A stretch of DNA of 64,000 bases from Sweltsa coloradensis (GCA_024449915.1 JAMZAV010001813.1:120486-184485), one strand, 5' to 3'; shown: positions 36,083 through 48,670, numbered from the stretch's first letter. Numbers and translations: made by a program. The notes: generated from the letters alone by a model not told the origin.

Positions 36083-37546
36083 TATATAAAATAAAAATTT
36101 TGACATAGGTAATAAAACTTATTTAACTCGGAAACTGAAAAGAATTTCATCATTTTTTTTACATTATATCCGAGAAAATCTACGTCAAAACATATATAAA
36201 TGTATATGTATAAATAAATAAATGAATAAATGTGTATATATAAATATATTGATTAGGAACTTGGGAACTTGTCCGCATTGTAGAACTTGTAGTAACGCAA
36301 CGCATCTTGTGCATCTTGTGCGATACCAAGAGACGTGGGTTCGAATCCGAATTACGGAGACTAAACGTGTTTTTAATTGTACATTTTTCATATTATTATA
36401 TTCATAAGTAATTTTGATGTAAGCCACAAAAGGTCACTATTTCGATACCAGCTACCGGCAATCATCACTGAGGAGTGAGGGGAATATGATGTCAACAGCG
36501 GATATTTATGCGCCGGGTTGGAACGGGGGGGGGGGGCAACTTCATCGTCAACAGTCAGCCTATTGACTGTCATGTTGTCACCTTTTATAGTGCCGTAGGC
36601 ACCCTAATAAAGGAATCAACATCACACTCGATCAACAACGGACTGACGGAATCGTTAACCTTCAGGTGGAAAAGAAAAACTAACCTCCAAATCAGTCGTC
36701 TATAGAAAATGCACAAAATGTTGTCACGACGCGTACGTAGCGCGTTGCCATAACGACTAATAATACGACAATGTTCGACTATTTGTCAACACAATGTTGT
36801 CAAGACAATACAGTGTTCACAGGTGTGCCAAAACACCGTAACAACATCATGGCACATGGCCGCATAACATCGTGCATGGCCAGTGCACAACAGAAATAGC
36901 GCGAGCTGTCAGAATATCAATATTCATCTGCGGCTGGTCTGACGGCGCGGGGAAGAAAACCAAACAGTACTCACGCAATCTCTCGTGATGTCTCGACTTC
37001 CTTACGGCATAAACACACACACTAGGTCCAATCCCCAACACTAACACACGCGCATAAACCACAAGGCGTAAACTTTAAAAACCATTTCATTCCCACTAAC
37101 CAAAACAAGCGAAGACAAAACGAGATCGGGGACAGTTCGTTTTTCACGGGGCGTTCCTTCGTTTAACCGGTTCCGATCGGTAACCAGCGCATGCGCAGAG
37201 GTAGCGGTGATGACCAGGGAACGGGGTACACTCGGAAGAGAAGTTTTGACTCGATGAGGTGAGGTTTCCCGCGTAAACCTTTGAATAAACACGTGGGGGA
37301 GATACATGTCTTTGCGCCTGTGCTTCATGGACAAACGATCTACTCTCGTAGTGCACTCGTGTTTTGTCATCCCATTCTGTGTGAAATTTGGATGTTTTTT
37401 CGCTAAAGGTGAATTTGCTGCCTCAATCAAAAAGATGTGGGATGACCTCAGTTTCAGTTCTACGTTTGCTGTAGCCTGTATCGTCCTAATCAATATGCTT
37501 TGTAATTTTTCACTTTGTGTTTTTGTGTTTGAGACGAAATATAATT
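35564..37546. other. No recognised gene; TA microsatellite and two tRNA-like B boxes
   Basis: An (AT)n tract lies at about 36018-36087. B-box-like strings are at 35697 ('aagttcgattccagc') and 36339 ('gggttcgaatccga'). 36490-37400 is GC-richer with overlapping ORFs on both strands (150 aa minus at 37041-37493), none with a recognised domain. Confidence 0.4.
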
Positions 37547-38556
37547 GGATGAGCGAAGCGGTAGCGAAGACTTCAATTTCAACCCCCGCAAAAAAAAAAA
37601 AATTAGCTCGGGTGTTTTTTGTTTTTTCGTTTGTTTTTCTGTCTGTTTTCGCTCTTTCATTTCATTCTTTCATTTCGGCAAACGGCATATGCGATCAGGG
37701 GGGGCGGAACTAGGCACCCGCAGGGCCCGCAACTGCGGGCGGACCCAGGCCCGTTTAGAGGCCCCGTTAAAAAAATTGATTAAAAAAACATATTTCACCT
37801 GTTTGGGAAAAGATTGTATTTGTGTTCGTTGCTAAAATGACCGTTTTGTGAATTTAGCGGTTTGAAGGTGAAATCTAGCGGATATTCAGGAGCTTTTAGC
37901 GTCCACAACACAACACAACAAAAACTACATTATTTTGGTATTGCATTAAGCCCACAACTTTTTAAAAAAAACGCACCAAACTCACTCTAAAAACCTGATT
38001 TTCAAATTGGAGGGGACCTTCGAAATCTCTGAACTTAGACCTGCCACGTTTTTGGGTATAATCGATCAAAATATTCCTATGATTTTCTACTTTTACGATT
38101 TTTTTCCCAATTTTTAATGATATATATTTTTGTGATATTTGGCAAACGGCTACTCCGATATTGATGAAACTTTATGGGAATGTTTAAAATCACTCTGACA
38201 TTATATATGTTATGATTGTAGAGACGTTAAAAAAAAAGTACTTTTAAAGATTTTTTTCCGTGTTTTTAATACGAAATTTTCGTGATATTTGGGCCGGTTC
38301 GTACCCAAACGGGTCGGGCGACAACGTTCATATTTACATTGACATGATTATGATGAAAGAAAAAGTTGAAAAAGTGGACAAAATTCATAGAAATAAAGGT
38401 TTTAAAACAGCCTTTACAGGTGTATTTTTTACAAGAATATCAAGTAACTATGGAAAAAGTAATGAGATCCCACTTAAAACGCAATCATTAGACAGAAATA
38501 TTCCAAAAAAACTCATCCATCAACGCGACTGGAAAAAGCGTTCGCGAGCGGCCTAG
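37547..38556 (+). mobile_element. Helentron-like element interrupted by a hAT-like fragment
   Basis: 5' end 'ggatgagcgaagcggtagcg', 'ttagctcgggtgtttttt' and 'gcaaacggcatatgcgatca'; then a foreign block (37704-38014); then the core resumes with 'cgaaatctctgaacttagac' and 'ctgccacgtttttgggtat'. It ends 'ctcatccatcaacgcgactg', 'gcgttcgcgagcggcctag'. No ORF of its own. Confidence 0.7.
37704..38014 (-). mobile_element. hAT-like fragment nested in the Helentron-like element
   Basis: 'cagggcccgcaactgcgggc', 'cggtttgaaggtgaaat', 'gcgtccacaacacaac' and 'acctgattttcaaatt' match the reverse complement of 31077-31350 in the same order. Only one hAT end is recognisable ('gcggaactaggc'), so it is truncated. 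Confidence 0.7.
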
Positions 38557-38574
38557 TAAAAATTTTACGACGAC

Positions 38575-38716
38575 GACATGAGAATCAGGGGGGCGTCAAC
38601 CGGGTAGGTCATTTCGGGAAAATCGCATTTCGCATTCGAACACAATTAGCAGCTCAATGCATCAATTACGCTCATCCAACAACCCCGCCTGAAAAAGCGT
38701 TTACGAAGCTTCTTAG
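38575..38716 (+). mobile_element. Helentron-like 3' fragment
   Basis: 'gcagctcaatgcatcaatta', 'cgctcatccaac' and 'gaagcttcttag' match the 3' part of the element at 28770-29552. The 5' part is missing. Confidence 0.6.
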
Positions 38717-38909
38717 TACCAATATAATTATCAAACTTAAATGCAATTAATGTTCCCCGGTTGTCAAAACAGACTCGCTCACTCGTCTAACAACGACATT
38801 GGCGTTTTCTGTCTAGTTTGGCTAAGGCTCTCTTATATCCGAAATGTGGGAGACCTGGGTTCAATCCCCTGGTCGGGAAAGATTTTGTGGTTTCCGGATT
38901 GTATTTATT
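38717..38909. mobile_element. GACGAGTGAG-family element, left part (split)
   Basis: 'cttaaatgcaattaatgttc', 'gactcgctcactcgtctaac', 'aacgacattggcgtttt' as in 11886-11971, then the tRNA-like module 'ctagtttggctaaggctctc' and 'ctgggttcaatcccctgg'. It stops at 'gattgtattta', where the nested insertion begins. Confidence 0.65.
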
Positions 38910-40281
38910 GGATAAGCGTAGCGAGCGAAGCGAAGATTCCATTTCACTACACTGGAGAAAAAAATCCGGAATGTTTTTTTTTTGTGTGTGATGTTTGTCC
39001 ACACGATTCCGGCTAAACAGATACCGGTACTTCAATTGCGATGGAATTTTATGGAGGCCTTTGAAATATCTAAACTATGAACTGCTACGTTTTTGAGCGC
39101 AATCGAAAATTTATTTCTTATTAAAATCGCAATTTTACGATTTTTTTCGATTTTTAAAAACATTCTTCGACTAATAACACCTATATGCTTTATCCGATTT
39201 TTATGATTTTTTCACAAAACCTTATAAAATTAAGGTTTATTAGGGTTTATTTTTTTTAGTTAATATATTCCTGTGAAATTTGAGCGCAATCAAAAAATTA
39301 TTTCTTATGAAAATCGCAATTTTACGATTTTAAAAATTTTTTAAAACATTCTTCGACTTATAATACCTACATGCTTTATCCGATTGTAATGATTTTTTCA
39401 CAGAACCTTAATTTTATGAATATATATATTTGTGTAAAATTTGGCGCAATCCAAAAATAACTTCTCATGAAAATCGCAAGTTTACACTTTTTCGTTTAAA
39501 AAAACATACGCTCATCCAACAACGCGCCTGAAAAAGCATTTGCGAAGCTTCCTAGTAAAATTACTAGGAATCGTAAGTGCTTTGAGCTGCCATGTGTTAT
39601 GCGGATTTTCTGTTGTTCTGTGAAAAAATCATTACTAAGTCGTAAAAAAAATTAAATTATTATTTTTTTTAAATTAATCGAAATTTTAAAAAAAGAAAAA
39701 ATCGTAAAATTGCGATTTTCATAAGAAATGATTATTCGATTGCGCTCAAATTTCACATGAATATATTTGGATGAGCGTAGCGAGCGTAGCGAGCGAAGCG
39801 AAGATTCCATTTCACTATTCTGGAGAAAAAAATCCGGAATGTTTTTTTTTTAATTTTTTTTTTTGTGTTTGTCCACACGATTCCGGCTAAACCTTTTCTG
39901 GAGGCCTTCGGAATCTCTGAACTTAGAACTGCCACGTTTTTGAGCGCAATCGGAAAATTTTTTTTTCATGAAAATCGCAATTTTACGATTTTTTTCAATT
40001 TTTTAAAATTTCTTCGACTTCTAACACCAACATGCTTTATCCGATTTTAATGAATTTTTCACAGAACCTTAATTTTATAAATTAAGGTATTCGTGTGAAA
40101 TTTGAGCGCAATCGAAAAATTATTTCTCATGATAATCGAAATTTTACGTGTTTTTTCTTTTCTTAAATAATTCATTGACTTATAACACCTACATGCTTTA
40201 CCTTATTGTAAAAAAAACATTCCGGATTTTTTTCTCCAGTGTAGTGAAATGAAATCTTTGCTTCGCTCGCTACGCTTATCC
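38910..40281. mobile_element. Composite Helentron-like insertion with inverted 5' ends
   Basis: Begins 'ggataagcgtagcgagcgaa' and ends with its inverse 'ttcgctcgctacgcttatcc'; similarity extends about 65 bp inward. It contains a complete plus unit (38910-39555, 3' module 'gaagcttcctag'), a minus segment starting at CTAGG (39564-39768), and a plus segment (39769 on). All share the ~140-bp core repeat with 'gagcgcaatcgaaaaattat' and 'catgctttatccga'. The flanking element is continuous once this block is removed. Confidence 0.7.
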
Positions 40282-40806
40282 AATTAAACATGTTTTGAAA
40301 TGCATATAACGCATATAGTCTATCATCTGTGACATACTATGGAAAACATAGCAGTACGAAAAAGGTGTAAAGATTGCAAGGTTTACTCAATCTCCGAGCG
40401 AAATTTGGAGTACCTCTTGAGTGTGCAAGATTTGATACACCTTGAGCACTGCATTTTCACAGCCAGACAAATGAACAAAACAATAAATATTTATTCCAAA
40501 AACAAATACATGATTCCTACACGTTTGCAGATTATTTTTTAAGTTATTATTTCTTGTGAGGTGTCTTAAATCGCAATGGATCTAGCTGATTTGTAAGTAG
40601 TTCTCCGTTAACTCGTTACCAGATGTCTTCTAAAATTTCAGGCAACCTATCAGCGAGTTCGGCTGATTTTTCGACGTAAACAACACACACAACACCACAC
40701 ACCACCCACACACACATCACACACACACCACCACACCAGCACAGAATCACGGAAGCGCATTTTGAGTTAATTGTATCCTCCAGTCGCCTCCGCTCCCGCG
40801 TCTAAT
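40282..40806. mobile_element. GACGAGTGAG-family element, right part (split)
   Basis: Resumes with 'aaacatgttttgaaatgcat' and 'ttgcaaggtttactcaatct', as at 11985-12090 and 14425-14550. It contains a CA-rich tract (about 40680-40745) and ends near 'gctcccgcgtctaatagg'. Confidence 0.65.
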
Positions 40807-41544
40807 AGGAAAACGTTAAGGTGTCACAGGCGTTGATAAGCAAAATCTTGGAGATTGAAACGGGACATGGAGTGAGGGAATATGCCTGGAAGAGACGTGT
40901 TGGCGGACGGGCCTCAGAAGTTCGCTCAAAATCATTTTTATTTGTCCCTCCAATAGCGAGCGTGTATTTACGACGCAGGCAGTGGGATCTGTTTGTACTG
41001 CAGAAAGGTTTTGAGAGGACGCGAGATGCGTCACCACATTGCCCAAGGTCGCACTGAGACCAATATCACCATTCACGAGCTGGCGTAAAATGGACGTGTC
41101 GTCCAGCAAGTATAAAGAATGTTTACATCTTCCACAGTTTGTATTGAAAGTTACGAAACCCATCACATAATGAGAGGAAAACAAATAACTCAATAAGTTT
41201 AGTTTTTGTCTCTATGCAATGCCGATCATCATATCCTCCCCGCTATCCGGAATAGGGGATTGCAAATAAGAACATTACGCAACATTAGAAATAAGTATAA
41301 TGTTATTATATTCTGAATACAGGCTAGACCATCAACATAAAAATTATTGTCAGTAAAACGGACGCGCTGGGTTCAAGCCAGAACAATCTGGTCAAGGATA
41401 CACACCACTCATACGCTAAAGCTAGACCCGGTAAGATCCCCGTCAGGGGACACAAGTTTTATTAGCCTATTATGCTATCATCTGCATTATATAGAATATG
41501 CTAGCATACCGATACTACAATAAATAATCAGTACTACAGTAATA
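40807..41544. other. No gene assigned
   Basis: A minus-strand ORF (40816-41193, 125 aa) has fairly protein-like composition in its N-terminal two thirds but no domain I recognise and no supported splice sites. Otherwise unique sequence. Confidence 0.25.
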
Positions 41545-41630
41545 ATAATCAGACAGGTTGGGGACGGGATTCAGAACCCGAGGACTCCCGAATCAGTAAA
41601 AGCCATTGAGCCACACTTGTCAGATATTAC
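41545..41630 (-). repeat. tRNA-derived SINE-like segment
   Basis: Minus strand: 'gtgtggctcaatggctttta' (A box) and 'cctcgggttctgaatcccg' (B box with one extra base). Probably a SINE head. Confidence 0.4.
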
Positions 41631-41633
41631 ATA

Positions 41634-42088
41634 CATTGGCGTAACTGCCCTTATTTTTCGCGGAGGAGACATTGTTGTATCCTCCAAAGATCAATGGTCC
41701 AGCACAATAGTGAAAAGGGATATGTAGGTACACTGGTACAATATAGCAGTGGTATCATCAAAAATAATTTATGGGTATACGCTCTTTTCCTGGGTACACG
41801 AGCACGTTTGGGACAATGGGGGTCTGAGGTGGGTTGGCACCCCAGTGATACGGAGTGCGAGGCGCACAGCCCGGCAAAAATTTCGAGTTCTAAGTTGTGA
41901 TAGGAGTATTTTGACAATTTGTTTACAAAAAAAAAACCTTAAAAATATATGAAAAAATTGGCAAAATAGAAAAAATGTATAACATTATATAATATCTACG
42001 AAAATTAATGAAATTTCAAATAAAAGTTTGCCCCCCGCTCCCCTCCGCCCCCCTCTGACCAAATTTCGCCCTCCGTAGTTACGCACTG
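41634..42088. mobile_element. hAT-like non-autonomous element, 455 bp
   Basis: Left end 'cattggcgtaactgccc', right end 'ggagtggcgtaact'-type sequence read as 'tccgtagttacgcactg' on the plus strand. Flanking 8-mers 'attacata' and 'attatatg' match at 6 of 8 positions, compatible with a decayed target duplication. The interior is C/G-rich at the right. No transposase. Confidence 0.55.
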
Positions 42089-42289
42089 ATTATATGTAAG
42101 CTAGTGTATAAAGAAAATTAGTTTAGGTACTCCACAGTCACGCAGGCACGCAGAACATCAGTCATATACTGCTTTCATTACCGCGTGTTATAAACTTATT
42201 TAGTTGTGCATCGATGCTAGGACGACTCCAAGACCAAGTCCACCGTTTACACATTCCTAAGAACTGATGGACTCGAATCCACATCAGAA

Positions 42290-42380
42290 CTCTAAATAAA
42301 TCTGCTACAGCGAAATCCGAACCTGGACATTTCTGCATGGGAATCAGAGCCTCTAACACACGACCAAAAGAGGTCATATT
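42290..42380 (-). repeat. tRNA-derived SINE-like segment
   Basis: Minus strand: 'ttttggtcgtgtgttagagg' (A-box region), 'tctgattcccatgcaga' (anticodon-like hairpin) and 'ccaggttcggatttcgc' (B box). Order and spacing are tRNA-like; the acceptor stem is not supported. Confidence 0.4.
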
Positions 42381-45067
42381 TTACGTATGTTAGAAAAACA
42401 ATACAGAAAAACTTGTGATGAATACAATTGAAAACAGTGTTTTTAATACTAATTGGGTTTTAATCTGATAAGGCTATAGATTAGTCGCGTTGATGGAGCT
42501 CAACGCTCTCTTTTAGTTTTATCGAGAACGATGCTCTAATGTTTATCTGAGTTTTGAGACTCTGAATGCAGGGTTTATGATAGAGATAATGTCTCACTCA
42601 TTACCCAACCAAACCCAAATGTGAAGATAGCGGGTGGAGACCCTATGTGTGATGTGAGGTTGTTAACACGCGTTTTCTCGCTTGCGTCCAGTTGTGTGCG
42701 TGCACTTTCGCCGACAAAGACCAGACATTGCATGCGATTGTGTGTGGGGGGGGGGGGGGGGGACGAGGGGGCGATGTGTTAGTGAAAAGTGAATCAAGGT
42801 CAAAGGGCAAAACATTTTAGTTTCAGAAGTGTTTAGTATTATTTGTGTTGAAGTTCAACCCGTTCGGCCAAAATCGCTGGCCAATTGAAATGTTGGATTG
42901 TCGATAGATTACTATCATCCCTTTTCTCACCAATATTTTCTCCCAGAAATTATTTTTGGTACTCAAAACAATGAAGTGTGCCATGTAAAAACAGACCACA
43001 CCACTCAAGACAACCAAAATTTGACCCCAAGCATTCATAAAAATCAAATTAGATATCAAACAATTGTATACTTTTTTGTTAGGATACACACATGGAACAA
43101 ATCAAATCCAGTGATAATTTTACCTCCCCTTCCCCAATCAGCTAGAGATTCAGTGCCCTTGCACTAAAAAGGTATATACGGTTTATAAATATCGAACTAT
43201 TGTGTGATATGTATCACCTGAATTAATTAATGGGATTGCCCAAGTTTTAAGTGTGCAACTTGCAACAGATTGTTTTATTTATTTGGAGAAAGGGCGCGTC
43301 AACCGTTAGGGCATAACATCATAACACATGATTTGAAACTTTGTCTTGTTTGTCGTAGGTAGTCTATTAGTAGTAGGTTTTTCTAGGGCGTATCCAAGGG
43401 GCGAGGGGGTTATGGGTTGAAGCCCCCCCCATTCCCCCCCAAAAAACAAAAACGAGTAGTAACGATTGAAGAAAAAAATATAAGGAGGGAGCAACCTAAC
43501 TATGATATTACATTAGGTAATTACAATGAATTTACTTTCTTCCCTCCAAAGTCAGACTTTGCACATAAGAAATTTTAGGATTCGCATAGCAACTGTAGGT
43601 ATGTATTGACTCTACAACGTGTTTAGAGGCGTTGGAAATGTCAAAATACGAGAAAAAATTCTAAAAGGCTCCGGCGGCTGGGGCTTCGCACCAGACACAG
43701 TCCTTGTTTGGCATATTACAACCCCCCCCCCCATGGACATTTAATGGATACACCAATAGTGTTCTTTATTCATTAGCACTAGTTGATATTTTCATAGTCA
43801 ATTACAAAAAATATGGTAGCAGGCCTACATCAAGATACTATGGATGAAATGCACGCTGAAAAAATATTAATCTAACAACGCTACAATAATTAATGTTCTA
43901 ATACCCAACCACGCACACAAGGCACGACATGTAAATACTTGTGAAATTTGAGTATTTAAAGTTTAAAATGTAATATTTTTGTATATTCGAAAGCAAATGT
44001 TATTCTTCCAAAATTTTCCTTAGTAGGTAATCAGTTGATAAAAGTTTAAATAAGTTGATTTATTGTTAATAGATACTAAATTCCTAATTTTATGCAGATC
44101 TGACAATTGTGCGACTAAATGTAAAGTTCCAGCTGAACTGACGGGAAGACGCATTACGCAGATATAATATATTATTATTATATAAACACACTGGTTGTGT
44201 AAACCGATTTGTTCTCTCCATATTTTTACATTGTCATGTCTGGTTGTTCCAGATCGGTATATCATCTCTTTATTGTACCACTTTATTTACTGCACACCTA
44301 ATGAGCTCGTTTTATAGTCGAAGATTTCATCGTAGTAACTCGTACTAGTAACCGGTTAAAAACTTTGTTCGGAAAATTATATGAAACCTTTTCCGCCATC
44401 AGTAACTCAGGTCAATCAACACCCAAAAATATAATTATCAAAAACATGTCAAAGCAAAGATACGAGCTAAAGATAGAGCCAAGTTATTGAAGACAAAATT
44501 TAATCAAATTTGAAGTTGATAAAGTAACTTAATAATTTTCAATGACGATGACGTGGCAAATCTACAGAATGTGTCGTCGATCCGCTATTTATGTCAATCC
44601 GTATGTGGTTAGGTACTTGCATGGCACAAAAACAATCATTCAACAAATAACAATGAGCGTGATTGGATACACGTAAAAAAAGTAAATACTGTCAGGCATA
44701 CATTGTCGGAGCCCAGCTTTACACACGATGCATGGCCTTGAGAATAATATCTTACTATTGCAAGGAAGGGGAAATGCTTGCGCGGAGGGGGTGGGGAAGC
44801 TGTGGACTAATTTATTGCGTACCCACGTCGTTCTTGAAAGGCACAAAACAAAAACCAGATTGATATCTTTAATGTGTAATGAGGATATGCTCTGCGAATA
44901 CAGTTTGTCAATGATCGGCTTTAGATTTTCTCACGTGAACTATACCTTTAACGTTCTGATTTTTGGGTGTAGTGCACACAATGTTCACCATTTGTATTTG
45001 ATTATATCGGACATTACTATCACACCCAAATAAATAAAATATAACTACCAAATAGACTGAATTCATG
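42381..45067. other. No recognised gene
   Basis: Contains a long G run at about 42746-42762, a short piece related to the ~700-bp repeat at about 42840-42900 ('aaaatcgctggccaattgaa'), and C runs near 43425 and 43722. Otherwise AT-rich unique sequence with short ORFs. Confidence 0.35.
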
Positions 45068-45165
45068 ACGCCGTCTCATGCCCTCATTTGGTAAGAGCAT
45101 CCGCCCCGGACAGCCCGGACAGGGGGGAGACCGGACGGGTTCTTATTCCCAGTTGGCGACAATTT
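45068..45165 (+). repeat. tRNA-derived SINE-like segment
   Basis: 'ctcatttggtaagagcatcc' is a good A box and 'gacgggttcttattcccagt' a weak B box about 55 nt downstream. No closing acceptor stem. A further B-box-like 'gcggttcgactcca' is at 45356. Confidence 0.4.
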
Positions 45166-46204
45166 TAATGCCAAATATATTTAAGAATAGTTCGATTGAC
45201 AGTCGTGTAAATAAACACAGAACGACTCCAAAACTGGAACACTATTCTTACTTTCAATTTTTAAATGGCTGCGCAATTGTAGTCCGAGTACTTTGTGACG
45301 TAGGATACTCCAGCTCGCGCAAAAGAAAACGCGCGGATAGAACCGAAAATGATCCGCGGTTCGACTCCAAACAAGTAATTTTTAAATTTTAATTCTTTGT
45401 CCTGTCTATTAATTTTGACACGTATCTATACTAGGCTAACAAAGATGGGTTTCCGTACATGCGATAAAGTAAATATGTTTTAATCATGTGCGATGCGTAT
45501 AATCCTTAATATGAAGTGATTACCATTGCAGGTTCATACTATAAGAGCATTTTCCATCGACTTTATATCGTATAGCACGATTATGATTATGCTGTGTACG
45601 TTTCTTATTTGGGTCAGACTATGGAAAAAATAAATCTGGTTTCGATTCAAGCTTAACAGCTACAAAAAAACATAATGTCTACTGTTAGCCGTGTCATAGC
45701 AAACAGTAAACATGTATTATGCATTGAGTGGTGTTCCGCAGTAGCTGAACAGTTTACTCTCGGGGCCCAATGAAATTGTTATTTCGAACATAATAACCAT
45801 CCTGTCACTCAAAAAGTCGTATCGCCATGAGTGCGCCACTTGCTGGGGCTGAAAAGGCCGAAATAGCGGCCAAAAACATGCTTCGTAGTTCAGTAGTTTA
45901 GCGGGTAACTACTCACACGATTTTGGTAATTTTTTTTTATTTTTGAATAAATGTGAAATTAGGACTTGGGTTGAGACATTTACTAAAAATAGTTTGTAAT
46001 TTTTTAAAAGCTCTAAAGTGAAGGTAAAATTTCAAAATATGTCAAGTTCGCAATTTTTTAAAAGGCCCATTTTATATACAATTCGAAAATCGAACATCAC
46101 ACAAGTTCTTGCAATTTATCGTGAAAAGATTTAAAAAAAAATTATGCCGATAGACAATTGTGGGCACCGAGTTCCAACTGAAATGAGGGGAACAATGCAT
46201 CGCG
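45166..46204. other. No recognised gene
   Basis: Unique sequence up to the left boundary of the 8-kb duplication. Confidence 0.3.
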
Positions 46205-46379
46205 CCGAATTATAGCTACTTCCTGTGCAGCCAGTGCGCCAGTGTGTTGGAGTTAACTAGCTCGTGATAACTAGTTTGCAAGATTGGAAGGTAGTTTATA
46301 CAATACGAGTATGAGTTTCGCGAAGATGAGGAACTTAGAGGAACTCTTTGGGCCTACAGTATCCAAAAACGTATTTATA

Positions 46380-47156
46380 CTAGGACAAACGCTAAGTCAC
46401 GCCGCGTTGTGGATGAGCGTTAATTGGTGCATGAGTTGCAATGTGTTATGCGGATTTTTCGTATGTTTCTGTGAAAAAAATCACTAACTTAGTTAAAGAT
46501 TTTTTTAAATTAAATTAAATTTTTAAAAAAATTAACTTAAATTTTATTTTTTTTAAATAAGCATTATTAAAAAAAAGAAAAAAATCGTAATATTGAAATT
46601 TTCATAAGAAATAATTATTCGATTTGGGAACAAATTTACACGAATACATCCAATTCATGAAAATTAGTTCCGTGAAAAAATCATTACATCGGATAAAGCA
46701 GTAGTGTGTTTTAAGCCGAAGAAATTGTTAAAAAATAAAAAAAATCAAAATTGCGATTTTCGTAAAAAATAGTTTTTGATAAACGCTCAAATTTCCCATG
46801 GAATATATCAATTCATGAAATTAAGGTCTGTGAAAAATCATGTACAATCGGACAAAGCATGTTGTGTTGTAGTCGAAGAAAAGTTTTAAAAAATCGAAAA
46901 AAAATAGTAAAATTGCGATTTTCATGATAAATAATTTTCGATTGTGCTCAACAAATGTGGGCAGTTACTTAAGTTCAGAGATTTCGAAGACCTCCATGTA
47001 AATTTCATCGCCAATCGGAGTATCGGTTTAGCCGAATCGTTGTGGACAACCCAGACAAAAATAAAAAAAAAAAAAAAATAAAAAAAACAACATTCCGGAT
47101 TTTTTTCTCCAGTGGTAGTGAAATGAAATCTGTCGCTTCGCTCGCTACGCTCATCC
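46380..47156 (-). mobile_element. Helentron-like element (GGATGAGCG family), unit 1
   Basis: The minus-strand 3' end is at CTAGG (46380) with 'cgccgcgttgtggatgagcg'; the 5' end is 'ctcgctacgctcatcc' at 47156. The core repeats 'aaattgcgattttcatgata' and 'gtaatgattttttcacag' type units. Same family as 25790 and 28770. The copy in unit 2 is 54449-55202. Confidence 0.7.
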
Positions 47157-47293
47157 ACACAGACCGCTTTTGCGATACGAATTTTTTAGTTGCGGTTGAG
47201 GATGGCTTTTTGTAAGTCATTAGGTATGCGTGGGATCTCTTAACTTTTTCAAGTCCTATTGCCAAAATAATTTTTTATTAAATTAGGATATTT

Positions 47294-48077
47294 TGATGAC
47301 GAAGCGAAGGACTCAATTCCACCGACCCCCAAAAAATTTAGATCGGGGGTTTTTTTTTTTTTTTTTTTTGTTTTTTTTTTTTTCGTTTTCTGTCTGTTTG
47401 TCGCCTCTACCGAGGCAAAACGGCATATGCGATCTTGATGAAAAATTGACAACGACCTTGGTTTTCTCTTGAACTAGGACTTGACACGTTGTTGGGTACA
47501 ATCGAAGAAATATTTCCATGAATATGTACTTTTTAGCGATTTTTTTCGATTTTTAGTGCGATGATGTCGTGCCATTTGGGCCACAATTCTGATCAAACGG
47601 GTGGGGCTAAACGTTCATATCACCTGGACCATTAAGGTAATTGGTGATGTATTGCTTTCTGAAACGAAAAAGTTTGAAAAAGTTAGCCAGAATCGAGAGA
47701 AATAAAGCTTTTAACATAAGTTTTTGACTTTTTGTGCGATTAATTTTCGTGCAATTTGGGCCAATTCTGACAAAAACGGGTGGGGCTACAACGTTCATAT
47801 TATACATGGACATTCAAGGTTATGGTTATGTAGTTACCTTTTTGAAAGAAAAAAGTGGAAAAATTTAACCACGAAATCCACAGAAATGAAGCTTTTAATA
47901 CAGTTTTTTACGGTAATAATACCATTGACAAGACAAACAAAAGAAAACTTGACAAAATACAACATACAATGCGTAGGCAGCAAAAACAAAGCACTTGCAA
48001 AAGTAAAGATATCCCACGCAAACTAAAACCTTTAAAAGCTCATCCATCAACGCGAGGGGACTTTAGCGTTTTCCTAG
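47294..48077 (+). mobile_element. Helentron-like element (AACGTTCATAT core), unit 1
   Basis: 5' 'gatgacgaagcgaaggactc', T tract, 'gcaaaacggcatatgcgatc'. The core has two ~170-bp units each with 'ccatttgggcca', 'aaacgggtggggcta', 'aacgttcatat' and 'aataaagcttttaa' (47570-47720, 47750-47910). 3' 'ctcatccatcaacgcgaggg', 'gcgttttcctag'. The unit 2 copy is 55347-56142. Confidence 0.75.
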
Positions 48078-48239
48078 TTAAAGTAGTATTTTGCTATGTA
48101 ATACCAATTAATAGAATGAAAAATATTCTGGAGGCCGAAGATTTGCTTTTGAAACGCAATTGTTAGTGATTGTTGTCAAGTTTCTATGAGGTAACGTAGA
48201 GATGTACACCTAAAAAAACTGATATTAAAAACCTTTTTT

Positions 48240-48630
48240 TCCATAGAGTCTGGCTAACAAATAATCTTTTTCTTTCAAAAGGCAATACATTACGATTACC
48301 TTAAAAAGTTGAAGCCACCCGTTTGACAGAATCGGCCAAAAAATCACGAAAATATGCATAACAAATCGAAGAAGAAAAAATCGTAAAAGTACGATATTCA
48401 TGAGAATATATTTATTTCGATTGTACCCAAATACGTGGCAGGACAGGTCTAAGTTCAAAGATTCGAAGGGCGCTCTCGTATTTTTCATACAAAATCGCAT
48501 TAAGCCGTTCTCCAGGGAGAAGAGCGAACAAACAGACAGAAAAACAAACGAAAACAAAAAACAAAAAAACACCCGAGCTTATGTTTTTGGGGGGTTAGTA
48601 TAATTGTTTCTTCGCTTCGCTCATCAACCC
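48240..48630 (-). mobile_element. Helentron-like element, partial, unit 1
   Basis: Minus orientation. The 5' end is 'cttcgcttcgctcatc' at about 48625, followed inward by the A-rich tract and 'agagcgaacaaacagacag'. The 3' module is missing; it lies back to back with the element ending at 48077. The unit 2 copy is about 56290-56683. Confidence 0.6.
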
Positions 48631-48670
48631 CTGCTATTTAGCGCACTCGCAACGGGCACCATTTAAAAAA

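Noticed and set aside
37041..37493. 150-codon minus ORF and overlapping 135-codon plus ORF
   Set aside because: They overlap each other and no domain, splice site or conservation supports either; the plus ORF ends inside a transposon.
38910..40281. Classical TIR transposon because of its inverted ends
   Set aside because: Both ends are 5' ends of Helentron-like units, and 3' CTAG modules lie inside; no clear target duplication flanks it.
40816..41193. 125-codon minus ORF with protein-like composition
   Set aside because: No recognised family and no supported splice sites; kept only as a note in the regional entry.
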